Shown in pieces: positions 13,842 to 22,094 of a stretch of 64,000 nt of DNA. The DNA comes from Brevipalpus yothersi (lineage: Eukaryota; Arthropoda; Arachnida; Trombidiformes; Tenuipalpidae). The notes beneath the pieces were generated by a model that was given only the letters and a program-made list of their open reading frames with translations, ran no database searches and was not told where the DNA came from. The DNA lies in assembly GCA_003956705.1 (NCBI GenBank), contig QZCP01000100.1, positions 29,081 to 93,080 of the forward strand, read 5' to 3'. The translations under genes and the position numbers were made by a program. Within the stretch, counting starts at the first letter, position 1; each line of letters begins with the position of its first letter.

Positions 13842-14923
13842 TAGCTCAAACTTTGAGGGGAAATGAAGAAAAAGGAAGAAAATAAAGAAGAAAGAGAGAG
13901 AAGAAAGAAGAGATGAAAGGGATGAAAGAGAAGAGATAGCAAGCTGAAGGCTCGAAGCCTTACCTGTAGACCACAATCCCGATGGCTGGTTGACAGAATT
14001 TAGCACTAATTCACCCGAATTTATGGGAACAAATTGTTGCAATAGGATTTGTTTACGGTTATTGGAGTGTGTGTATCTATCAAAGGTGTTTGTTCAGAAG
14101 TTGATTGAACAATCAATAGTAACGACGGTACGAAAAACGACGTTTCTGTGGGTAGAATTTGCAAAGAGGAAGAAGATACCAAAACTTCCAATGAACAAGA
14201 TGGGAAGATGAACAGTTTATCTTCGATGTATAGCAGGTGTTACCCCTGACACATGTACGCGAATCACCAACCGTTCACAGTTCCCACGGCAACAGGAGGA
14301 ATGAAAAAAATTTCAATCATTTAACTCAATCGAGGACAACTGATATGATAGGATAATAACTGTCGTTTGACCAAAATTGAATCTTCACAAGAACTATTGT
14401 ACGAGAAGGGACTTTTCGGATTATGTAGAGAAGATTTGTAAGAGAGAAACGGAGAGATACTAAAAAATGACACTGCTCTCAGATGCATATGTGAAGAGAA
14501 AGAGAAAAAGGAAAGAGAGAAAACTTCATGGAAATTTCTTCCAACTTCGGCAGATGATGAGCATTATTGGCCTTCCTAAACAACTAGGATGCTGATTTAT
14601 TTTCATTACCTTGTTCCTCTCTTTAATTAGTTTTTTATTCAATCACCCATATCCTCTCTTTCTCGTTAGCCAGTATCCTTGTTTTAATAGTTTGCGGGAA
14701 CTTTTCCAAAGTAGGAAAATTTCCCTCTCCTCGGAAAATACACCTCATCACATCGTTCCAACCTTCCGAATTTGAATGACCTCGTTCAACCTAATTGTCA
14801 TGCTCAAGGTTTTACAATGCATCATGATATCCTGGAGTAAATATGGGTTAGTAATGGTAAATAAGAAGATTATGAAGAGAACAGATGAGAAGAAGAGAAG
14901 AAGAAGAAGTGGTCTTAGTTTAC
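13842..14923. other. Non-coding DNA left of the unfamiliar ORF cluster
   Basis: GA-rich and mixed sequence without a supported gene. Short frames at 13752-14042 and 13990-14211 have no recognisable content and look like composition artefacts. Confidence 0.4.
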
Positions 14924-15421
14924 TTAATTTTGGTTCCTCATTTTTATATCCTCCAATTTTGGCACCTGTACCTCGTCCAGATCAATGACGATACCTTCTG
15001 GTGGTTCCTCATTTACAATCGGTTCAGGTTCTACTGGTAGGAATCTCGGATTTGTTATGTGTATCCACTCATGTTCCCGATTTGGACGCAGTTCAGGGAA
15101 TAAGCCTGGCCAGTTGGTGTCAATATCTATGATCTCCCGGGTCTCCTCGCCAACCGGTGGTATTGGACGAGAAGGTCTTGCCCTAGGTCCATTGGGTGGT
15201 GGTTTCAATGGTGGTAATTCTATTATTTTCCCCCGTTGGACGAATTCAATTCTGCCAGAGATTTCATTTACACGAGACACCATCACCATTCTAGTCGTGG
15301 TGTGATTTGGGAGGATTACCCTTTCTCGACTATCGTCACTGTCCATAGTATATCGTTGTTCTTGCATAAGAGACCAGTTAGCCTCATAATCCTGCATCCA
15401 GTTTTCGTCATCGCTCTCCAT
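14924..15421 (-). CDS. Unrecognised acidic, proline-rich protein with SUMO-interaction-like motifs
   Basis: I do not recognise this 165-residue protein. It reads from an ATG at 15421; a more upstream in-frame ATG at 15505 would add 28 residues with a Lys-rich start. It is rich in Asp/Glu and Pro and is probably disordered. A proline-rich centre lies at about residues 70-91. Two hydrophobic-acidic motifs stand out, IIDID at 97-101 and IVIDLDE at 144-150, which resemble SUMO-interaction motifs flanked by acidic residues. It lies on the same strand as, and 350 bp beyond, the exonuclease-like fragment at 15769-16224, so the two could belong to one spliced or polycistronic transcript. The uninterrupted frame and C/G-rich third codon positions argue for a real coding sequence. 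It could be an accessory gene of a mobile element or an isolated exon. Confidence 0.5.
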   Translation of the reverse strand: MESDDENWMQDYEANWSLMQEQRYTMDSDDSRERVILPNHTTTRMVMVSRVNEISGRIEFVQRGKIIELPPLKPPPNGPRARPSRPIPPVGEETREIIDIDTNWPGLFPELRPNREHEWIHITNPRFLPVEPEPIVNEEPPEGIVIDLDEVQVPKLEDIKMRNQN

Positions 15422-15609
15422 CTGCTTGATGAGATGATAAGTGGGAGAGAAAGATATATTCATATATATTTTTTTCATTTCTATTTTTGATCGTTTTTTT
15501 TTCATTTTTCGTATTTTATCAGTTTTTTTTCGTTAGCTTTGATGAGTGTTAAGAAGTGAGTAAAATATGATGAAGAGAGAATACAGAAAGTTGAACGATA
15601 GATGGGGAA

Positions 15610-15675
15610 TGAAGAAGAAGAAGAAGAAGAAGAAGACGAAGAAGGAGGAGAAGTAGAAGAAGAAGTAAAAGGAGA
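15610..15675. repeat. (GAA)n-rich tract
   Basis: GAA trinucleotides with a few GGA, GTA and GAC variants. On the minus strand this is a pyrimidine tract between the two minus-strand ORFs and could serve as part of a splice acceptor region. Confidence 0.8.
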
Positions 15676-15768
15676 AAGGGAATGAGGAAAGAAAGAAGTA
15701 GAAGAAGTTGAGGCAAACGGCCAGACTGGTTTGACATCTGGTCGTGAAAAGTGAGTAAGTATCTCGGC

Positions 15769-16224
15769 TTATTGATTAACTCTATCTGGAAGAGTCCTGG
15801 AATCACGAGCAAAGCACCAATCAACAAGACTTGGCTTACTGTGCCGAGCCCTGTGGACGTCATCCCCAGTGGGTAAGAAACCGTACTTTTTCTTGATATT
15901 ACTGAGTTTTTTATACGCCTGTGAGATAGCTCTGGCGTCAAAATAGGCTTGATGGCCTTGTCTGGGAGAAAGGTGTTTTTGGCACCTGAGAACATCACGG
16001 CCGGGCCAAAGAAACTCGCAAATTCGTTCGAGTCCAGCTCGAAAACCACCATTCTGACTCAGCCACTGCTGAATGTCTTCCATGTATATTTGGAATTTAT
16101 CGCGGTTCTCACGACTAACCCCGATACTTGAAAAATCGTTACCACCACATACGATGACTGTGGGGCGCTTTAGGATCTGAACGAGATGTTTTTGAACGAT
16201 ATCAAACGGAACAGCCTTGGGCAT
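15769..16224 (-). CDS. Possible C-terminal part of a DEDDh-exonuclease-like protein
   Basis: This 151-residue frame is tentative. From the ATG at 16224 it contains CGGNDFSSIG at residues 26-35, which could match the second exonuclease motif (an N-x-F/D type), and GDDVHRA at about 121-127, which could match the H-x-A third motif of DEDDh 3'-5' exonucleases. A DxE first motif is not visible, so if the assignment is right an upstream exon is missing. On the minus strand the frame stays open upstream through the 12-bp repeat to a stop at about 16315, and an AG follows a T-rich stretch there, so the ATG may be internal to a spliced exon. A Trp/Cys-rich middle (FLWPGR, about 67-72) looks conserved in style. 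An unknown mobile-element protein is the alternative. Confidence 0.45.
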   Translation of the reverse strand: MPKAVPFDIVQKHLVQILKRPTVIVCGGNDFSSIGVSRENRDKFQIYMEDIQQWLSQNGGFRAGLERICEFLWPGRDVLRCQKHLSPRQGHQAYFDARAISQAYKKLSNIKKKYGFLPTGDDVHRARHSKPSLVDWCFARDSRTLPDRVNQ

Positions 16225-16244
16225 GTCTTGAAAGAGAGTTCTTT

Positions 16245-16298
16245 GCTCAAGCCAAAGCTCAAGCCAAAGCTCAAGCCAAAGCTCAAGCTCAAGCTGCC
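16245..16298. repeat. 12-bp tandem repeat (CAAGCCAAAGCT), open in frame on both strands
   Basis: Three full copies of the 12-bp unit plus two 6-bp partial units (CAAGCT). On the plus strand it would encode Gln-Ala-Lys-Ala repeats directly ahead of the ATG at 16302. On the minus strand it encodes Leu-Trp-Leu-Glu repeats ahead of the ATG at 16224. Confidence 0.85.
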
Positions 16299-16301
16299 AA
16301 A

Positions 16302-17447
16302 ATGCTTAAAAACTCAGATCAGTGCCAATCTTTCCCTTACACATTCGAGGTGATCGATGAAAGCACCGACGACGAAATGACCGATACCACCGGAACACTC
16401 AGTCAGTCTAACCTCAGTACCGTCAACCAAAGTGCCAATAACCTGCCATCAGATAATAACCAGTGGATCTATGGTATTGAAACGCCCTACAGTCCATATC
16501 AAATCCTGGTCAACACCATCAGCGCTAACGGTAACGAACGTATGGAAGTCATAAACAGCGAATCAAGCGAAGGTGAACCTTCAAGCTGGGAAGAAGCATT
16601 CGTCAATGCAATGAGAAATATCAGCTCACCACCACCGCTGATCAATGTCCAGCCTCCAGCTGAGGACCATCCTGACTATCCTGAATGGCAGCGACGCCAG
16701 AGAGAGATTCGTCAGATTGAGCAGAACGTTCTCCGTCTTGAAGAAGAACTCCACACAGCTGATTTGGATGATTTACGCCTTGATGTTGACATGGAAGGTA
16801 ATTTGGTGGATTACGAGCCGTCCAACTCTCCTGTTCCGTCCACTTCACAGAGTGGCCTGATAAGATCACCTTCACCAGAAAATTGGCCATCAAACGGGGA
16901 CGAGGAATATGAAGCACAGTGGCGTACGGAGAAGCGAGCTAAAGCTTCTCACGGAGAACAAGCTAGACCTGAGGAAATATGGCTTTCCGATGAAGATCCC
17001 GAAATTATCGATCTGACCACTCCATCCTCTCCCGATCTGGTACCATCATTGCGATTCAGCCCAGAATCTCCAGATGTGTCAAACTTGGATCTGTTTCGAG
17101 CCGAGAGTCCGGAGCTGTACGCAATACCACCTCCTGCTCCATCACCGGAAGTTCTGCAGCCACGACGGATTTTCCATATTCCTCGGATGCGACATCCATA
17201 TTTTGACAGATTCTCCGACAGCTCTAATGAATCTGAACTCTCAGAAAGAGCTATTCAGTTAGCTTCAGGCTTGACCGATGAACAAGATGAGGCTATATTT
17301 GGACACATAACCACAGACGATGAATATACCGATACAAATTCTACTTGGACTTTGAGCTCATCAAGCATGGACGTTTCAGATGTTTCTGATGTTGAGCATC
17401 TGATGGAATATTTCGATGTTTCATCAACTGAAGAAGAGGAGAACTGA
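16302..17447 (+). CDS. Unrecognised acidic, disordered 381-residue protein with a SUMO-interaction-like motif
   Basis: I do not recognise a domain. The protein is strongly acidic and Ser/Pro-rich. Residues 127-160 form a charged stretch that could be a short coiled coil (EWQRRQREIRQIEQN...). IIDLTTP at 235-241, preceded by DEDPE and followed by serines, is a good match to a SUMO-interaction motif; VIDE at 17-20 is a weaker one. A dozen SP/TP dipeptides suggest phosphorylation. The frame is open for 1.1 kb without the poly-His/Asn runs of the host genes and with many C-ending codons, so codon use differs from the neighbours. Upstream the frame continues through the Gln-Ala-Lys-Ala repeat to a stop at 16155 without another ATG. 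It ends 212 bp before a purine tract and the LTR-like block, the position of a last ORF in a retroelement. No TM segment or signal peptide is visible. Confidence 0.6.
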   Translation: MLKNSDQCQSFPYTFEVIDESTDDEMTDTTGTLSQSNLSTVNQSANNLPSDNNQWIYGIETPYSPYQILVNTISANGNERMEVINSESSEGEPSSWEEAFVNAMRNISSPPPLINVQPPAEDHPDYPEWQRRQREIRQIEQNVLRLEEELHTADLDDLRLDVDMEGNLVDYEPSNSPVPSTSQSGLIRSPSPENWPSNGDEEYEAQWRTEKRAKASHGEQARPEEIWLSDEDPEIIDLTTPSSPDLVPSLRFSPESPDVSNLDLFRAESPELYAIPPPAPSPEVLQPRRIFHIPRMRHPYFDRFSDSSNESELSERAIQLASGLTDEQDEAIFGHITTDDEYTDTNSTWTLSSSSMDVSDVSDVEHLMEYFDVSSTEEEEN

Positions 17448-17659
17448 TTTCAAAGACCTCTGCAAAAAAAAAATAATACATATATACATCCTTTTACTCT
17501 AAAGATCTGATTTATTCTCAAATGTTTATTGTTTACTCTAATGATTTACCCTCAATTACTCTAATTTACTTATATCCACTTCTACTTACTCACATATTAC
17601 TTTTGATCGAAATACTTGTAAAACAATGACTCTCATGAACAGGGACGTTCAATCTTTCT
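17448..17659. other. Spacer between the 381-residue ORF and the LTR-like block
   Basis: AT-rich DNA starting with an A-run and AATAATAC about 17-25 bases past the stop codon, which could be a polyadenylation region. Nothing else recognised. Confidence 0.35.
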
Positions 17660-17671
17660 AGAAGGAGATAG
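17660..17671 (+). other. Purine tract at the left edge of the LTR-like block
   Basis: Twelve bases AGAAGGAGATAG, purine except one T, directly abutting TGTCATGAGG. In a plus-strand element this would be the polypurine tract that primes plus-strand DNA synthesis. Confidence 0.35.
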
Positions 17672-17875
17672 TGTCATGAGGCAAAAAGGCCTTGCATATT
17701 CCTCATGCAATAATGCTAATGAATCACTTAGAAACAGTGAGGAATGTAATCAAGGTTAATGCTCACGTGAGCCGCATTTTTAATTACCTTAAGATCATTA
17801 GCGGCTTATACAATGTTATTAATAGCCTCAGGGAATCCCAAAATTTTCCTTAAGAAAATGATGGGGAATTCCCAT

Positions 17876-17895
17876 AGAAGCTTCTAGAAGCTTCT
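17876..17895 (+). promoter_or_regulatory. Perfect four-pentamer heat-shock element
   Basis: The bases read as four inverted GAA/TTC pentamers in exact register: GAA at 17877, TTC at 17882, GAA at 17887, TTC at 17892. This is the idealised binding site for a heat-shock factor trimer. It ends 8 bp before the TATA box, and a further GAATTC palindrome lies just upstream at about 17866-17871. Confidence 0.8.
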
Positions 17896-17902
17896 TAATA
17901 AG

Positions 17903-17934
17903 TATATAAAGGGAGCAAATTTAGTTAATCAGAT
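17903..17934 (+). promoter_or_regulatory. TATA box and initiator
   Basis: TATATAAA at 17903-17910 followed by GGG, then TCAGAT at 17929-17934 whose A (17931) lies 28 bases from the first T of the TATA box, the usual spacing for arthropod RNA polymerase II promoters. Confidence 0.6.
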
Positions 17935-17961
17935 CACTTGGATTTTTGCTTCGACCCTGCT

Positions 17962-17970
17962 AAGGTGAGC
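17962..17970 (+). promoter_or_regulatory. Splice donor in the predicted leader
   Basis: AAG followed by GTGAGC matches the metazoan 5' splice consensus. It would lie about 34 bases into the predicted transcript, so RNA from this promoter may be spliced to a distant acceptor. Confidence 0.4.
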
Positions 17971-17972
17971 AT

Positions 17973-18010
17973 CTGCCGCAGGCTGGCCAGTGATGGCTAG
18001 CTTACGGCAG
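17973..18010 (+). ncRNA. GC-rich hairpin in the predicted leader
   Basis: CTGCCG at 17973-17978 pairs with CGGCAG at 18005-18010, with an inner GGCTGGCC / GGCTAG region able to pair further. This is a structural element, not a recognised RNA family. It could be a leader stem-loop of the element transcript. Confidence 0.35.
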
Positions 18011-18150
18011 CTAAGTCTTCTATCTCTTTCTTTCTCTTTCTTTTTACTCCCTCTAAGAGTCATTGTTAGGCTAGGCTCTCTATTATGTTAGAACTTTTAT
18101 AACATTGTTCTACTTATTATTTCTCTTGTATTCAGTGATTATTTCCCGCC

Positions 18151-18156
18151 AATAAA
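18151..18156 (+). terminator. Polyadenylation signal AATAAA
   Basis: Canonical hexamer about 220 bases after the predicted start site on the same strand, where the R region of an LTR would end. Confidence 0.5.
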
Positions 18157-18375
18157 CTTTGACATTATATATTCCAGTCAGGCCCCAGATACTTTATGAT
18201 CACTATTAGAACTTTCCTTTACAGCGCGATAGAACCACGTGAAATCCTCGCATTAGAACTTCCGTTAGATCAGACAGAATAGTTTGATATCTTAGAATTA
18301 TAGCTAATCAGAAAGGTGTGGATATTATGTGGTTATTCTTTCAAAGCCTGAAAGAAACCACCACATACCACCACA

Positions 18376-18388
18376 ATTCCCCCTTAAA
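18376..18388 (-). other. Polypurine-tract-like sequence of the minus-strand provirus
   Basis: On the minus strand TTTAAGGGGGAAT directly precedes TGTGGTGG, the start of the LTR-like block in that orientation. A G-run just before the 3' LTR is typical of Ty3/gypsy elements. It lies about 100 bp past the last minus-strand ORF stop. Confidence 0.5.
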
Positions 18389-18487
18389 CAGTTTAATTAG
18401 TGATTATAGGTTTTTAAGTTAGTAAACGACTTTCTATTAATCAATATTAACGAGACACATTAGCTAATTTGAATTTTGTCTTTTTTG

Positions 18488-18745
18488 TCATTCCCGTGTC
18501 TCGTTACAGTATGTTGGATGTAAGGCGCCATATTGATTGAAGAAGGCCCTGGCTTGTTTGGCATAGACGATCAGGCACATAAGAAACTTGAAGTTGGAGA
18601 AAGAAGGGACCGGCTGAGAGGAAGTATCAGGATCCTCGATTACTTCACAATCATCATCGGATGATGAATCATCAGATTGAAAGTCTTGTCCATCTTCATT
18701 CTCCACGGGGAGTGGACGTAAATCCTCGAAGCTATTCGGGAACAT
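18488..18745 (-). CDS. Small acidic ORF with an upstream splice-acceptor signature, between envelope remnant and LTR
   Basis: I do not recognise this 85-residue protein. It begins at an ATG at 18745, a few bases after a strong acceptor on the minus strand (a T/C-rich run ending TTTCTTTCAG at about 18762), so it is probably the last exon of a spliced transcript. Residues 17-40 are an Asp/Ser/Glu run with DDCEVIED, again reminiscent of a phosphorylation-dependent SUMO-interaction motif. The C-terminal half is mixed, with FKFLMCLIVYAKQARAFF. It lies after the envelope remnant and about 100 bp before the polypurine tract, where accessory genes of retroviral elements often sit. It could alternatively be part of the envelope cytoplasmic tail carried by splicing. 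Confidence 0.4.
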   Translation of the reverse strand: MFPNSFEDLRPLPVENEDGQDFQSDDSSSDDDCEVIEDPDTSSQPVPSFSNFKFLMCLIVYAKQARAFFNQYGALHPTYCNETRE

Positions 18746-18878
18746 GCTTATATTTGATAGCTGAAAGAAAAGAATGAGAGATGAGTGAGAGAGGAAGATA
18801 GAAAGAAAGAAGAAGCAATGATTGTGCAAGAGAGGAAAATTAAATTCTAGGAGTGGCCACAGTGAGATTGGCCTTGTT

Positions 18879-20337
18879 TTAGAGTGTTTGAGATGATTGA
18901 GGGGGTTCATCAGACTCGTGCTCCAGCTCATAGGTATCAGTAACTTGACGGCGTTCCGTGAACAGAATCGAAGCGATTTGATAAAGAGTTTGATTTCGGA
19001 AATTTTTCCAATAGTGTACGAAGCAAAATGCGGAGAGTAGAAGAAAAGTCATGATGACAAGAGGAAACTTGAGGGGAAAACGGGGAGGGTTTTTATCCTT
19101 TGACCAGAACACTGGATCGAAGGGATGTCAAGCATTAGCTTCGTGATGAAATAATCGAATGTTCAGATCATGAATATCGCGAGATGAGAAATCAATCTCA
19201 GTGTGAAGATCGATTCTCTTCGAATCGAAATTGATTCCCTTGATTTTGAACTCCAGTGAAAGTTCAAAGACGTATTCAGGACAGTTGTAAGTGATGTTAT
19301 TGATTATAATTTGTTTTTCTGGCAATAAATCAGTCAATTTTCGTCAAAAATTTTGACTTGTAAGAATGAATTAGGTGAGTCATGAGCTGGGTTACCACAG
19401 TCCAAATCATTCCACCATGCTAAGCCGGTGGGTGAGTTTCTCTTCATACAGTAATTAATATCTGGTTGTGATACTTGTTCAACAATTCGATTAATTGGGC
19501 AGATTTCGTGTGAGATTAAGTTTAGAATAACAAAATCAGGACCTTGATACCGTTAGTGGGGAGTTTGTCCATTCTCGTTTTTAGTTCGAAAGAAAAATTG
19601 ATCGGCAGCAGCCACAATCGTTTGGTTACTGATCTGTTTTGCTCTGAACTTGAATAAAATTGAGCTTGAGTGATGTTCGTGAACACATGAGACGGGAGTC
19701 ATGAGTTTGTAAGGATACTGTTCAAAGTTTTTGATTGACACGTTGAGCAGAGAGAAGACATCAGGGTAGACCGTTGATCTGACCCAGGAACTGGCGATGT
19801 TGGCCAACTTCATTTTATGGACCTCAAATCATGATCTTACAGCGGCGGTGATAAGTATGATTCGGTAAAGTTCAGTTTCCATTATCCATAATTTTTCCTT
19901 CAACATCCGGAGGTTCAGGTCCAGAGCCGCAAGTTTTCTTCTCACCTCAGCCTCGGAAGCCAGCCTTGAATCAATTTCAAGCTCGAGCCATTCTCGAACG
20001 GAAGAACGGTTACGCCAAGAATGAGGATGGCACTGAGCGCGTTTGGTATTGCTCTTTTTCCTCTGATGTGTTGTGACACGTTGGTGCAAAATGAATCGAC
20101 TGGTATGAGGAAATTATTCTTAAATTCTCAATCACAGTCATCGACGAACAAAGCTCGCTCTTGTTGGTCTCGAATAATTTTTCCCAACTCTTGGCAAGGA
20201 TTCACATAATCGAGATTAACTTGGACATTGTTCACTTCGGTAATCACCGGGGTACTGGTTGGTCTCCAGAGTAAAGGTTCTGCCCTCTGGAACATTGCGT
20301 TTGCTTTTCCAGCAGCAAGAAGCATGACCATAGCCAT
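18879..20337 (-). pseudogene. Broken envelope glycoprotein gene of the provirus
   Basis: The remnant begins at an ATG at 20337 followed by a short hydrophobic leader, and continues through at least five reading-frame blocks: 20337-20128, 20089-19829, 19813-19553, 19337-19128 and 19112-18879. Stops and frame changes separate them. The middle block contains Cys and a dibasic-rich site followed by a charged helical stretch. The last block has one clear membrane segment (about 19070-19010) followed by a short charged cytoplasmic tail. Position after integrase, signal-peptide-like start and a single C-terminal membrane anchor fit an envelope protein of an errantivirus-like element. The start overlaps the end of the pol tail by about 94 bases in another frame. 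It cannot encode an intact product here. The family assignment rests on position and topology, not on a recognised fusion motif. Confidence 0.6.
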
Positions 20338-21930
20338 GATGAGTGATAGATATCTCGATGGTGGTACACCTTTATTTGGACGAGAAGAACTCGCTGTGGT
20401 GGATGAACCTCACGGATAGAAGTGTGTGGTGTTTTTCGATATTTTTTTCTATTTTCATGTTCAGTCCACTCAATCCTACCAGGATTCCCGATAGGCAGTT
20501 TCGTGTCCTCAGAAGTCTGTTGGCTAGCTTCTGTTTGAGAGGATTTCCTAGAAGCTGATGGTGCACTCGAGGTGGACGGTGATGGTGTGACTGGTGGAGT
20601 TACGGTGGGAGTGGTGTTGCTTGTATCTGTGTAGGAAGGAGTCTCAGGTGAGGTAGGCTCAGCTTTCGTCTCTGTGAGCTCATAGACAACTGTATCGTCA
20701 GAATCAGAATGTTCATCTTCGGAGCCTGCTACAACTTCATCTTCATACACCGGTATGCTTTCCACGAATTGATCATAATATTTTTTCAATCGGTGGGAGT
20801 GCACTACTTGATTTTTGGAGGGTGGTACGAGAGATGCTATTCGATAAGTTTCTCGATAACCTCGAAAGGACCTGAATATTTTTGGATCAACTTTTCACTG
20901 AGTCCTGGTATTGAGCTGGGGTAGAAGCGGAGAACTTGCTCTCCCACATGATATTCACTTTGCTTTTTCCCTTCATCATAGTTGTGGGAATGAGTGGCTC
21001 AACTTTTCATCATTTCACCACGAGCTATTTCCCGTATTCCAGGCCATTCCTCGCGAATGAATTTGGCATACTCATCAACCGATTTATGGTCTGGCGTGTC
21101 CACTGGAAGGCTGGCTTCCTGTGGAAGCAGGGGCTCTCTCCCGTAAAGTAAGTAGAATGGGCTGAAGCCAGTACTGCTCTGGGTGGATGTATTGTAGGCA
21201 AAAGTGACCCATGGGAGCCACTCAGACCAGTTTTTTCAATATTTGTTTACGTAATGGGAGAGCATCGATGCTATTGTTGAATTCACACGCTTGACCTGTC
21301 CATTGGATTGAGGGTGATAAGCGGTGGCGAAGCAGTGATCAATGCTAGTCATTTGATTGAGCTGAGACAACAATTCCGAGGTGAAATTTCGACCCTGATC
21401 AGTAAGGAGGGTGCGAGGTGAGCCATGGATGCAAATAACTTGTTCAACGAGGAATTTTGCTGTTGTTTTAGCTGTATAATTGGAAACAGCTTTGGTAATA
21501 AGTCACTTCGAGAAGAGATCGATGAGTACTATGATATGCTCCTTTCTGGCTGAGGTAACAGAGGACCGAGGCAATCACAGGACACTCGTTGGAATGGGTG
21601 ATTTGACGTGTATGGTTTATCATGCCTCCTTCTTGACCTCTTGGGATCTCCCTCCCCTGGCAGGAAACACAGGTGGCCACATACTTTTTTATCGAGGCGT
21701 GAAGACCTGGCCAGTAGTATCGTCCATGAACTCGTGAAAATGTTCGTGTGACTCCAAGGTGACCACCGGTTGGATCATCGTGGTGGATCTAGAGTATTTG
21801 GTTCCAGAGAGATTTCGGGATGACCAGAGCATCCTGATATGTTCTAACTTCGAGCCAGACCGTGAGATATAGTAAATCATTTTTGATCTTAAAGTGACGA
21901 TTTCGTTTTCGTTCGGTGGCATTTAATTCA
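20244..21930 (-). pseudogene. Broken integrase of a Ty3/gypsy-type pol gene with pol tail
   Basis: On the minus strand an HHCC zinc-binding domain is readable (GGHLGVTR, then RYYWPGL, then CVSCQ; about 21790-21660). It is followed by the catalytic core: first Asp in LIDLFSK (codon 21518-21520), second Asp in LTDQGRN (codon 21398-21400), and the E position exactly 36 codons later (21290-21292). That codon is AAG, Lys, within SNGQVKRVN, so the catalytic Glu is lost. In-frame stops occur in the zinc domain, after the first Asp (21503-21505) and after the core (near 21238), and frameshifts occur between zinc domain and core and at about 20845. The end of integrase reads HSHRLKKYY (about 20800), as in gypsy elements, and runs into an acidic then Thr/Pro/Ser-rich tail. 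The protein would insert element DNA into host DNA; this copy cannot. Confidence 0.88.
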
Positions 21931-22094
21931 CTGATTCGCTCCAAAGAAGCTCAAATTTGACGACAATATGGATCACCATTTTGTCCCCCTTCGATGTTAT
22001 GAATCGGAATTGCCTCAATACTATCGATTAAGCCTCGATTGATCACTTGTTCATCTTCACTTATTTCGGGCGGTATAGATTCATCTGGAACATT

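Larger units (their letters stand above)
17672..18375. mobile_element. LTR-like block, about 704 bp, TG...CA ends; orientation unresolved
   Basis: The block starts TGTCATGAGG and ends CACCACA, giving the TG...CA termini of retroviral-type LTRs, and is abutted by a purine-rich tract outward on each side (one per strand). Read on the plus strand it has the order of an LTR: U3 with a heat-shock element and TATA box, initiator at about 17931, a leader with hairpin and splice donor, AATAAA at 18151, then a U5-like end. Read on the minus strand it lies just where the 3' LTR of the broken gag-integrase-envelope provirus (24250-18880) should be, next to a G-run polypurine tract. I found no second copy in the window and no convincing target-site duplication, so it may be a 3' LTR or a solo LTR. 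A host promoter is the alternative. Confidence 0.5.
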
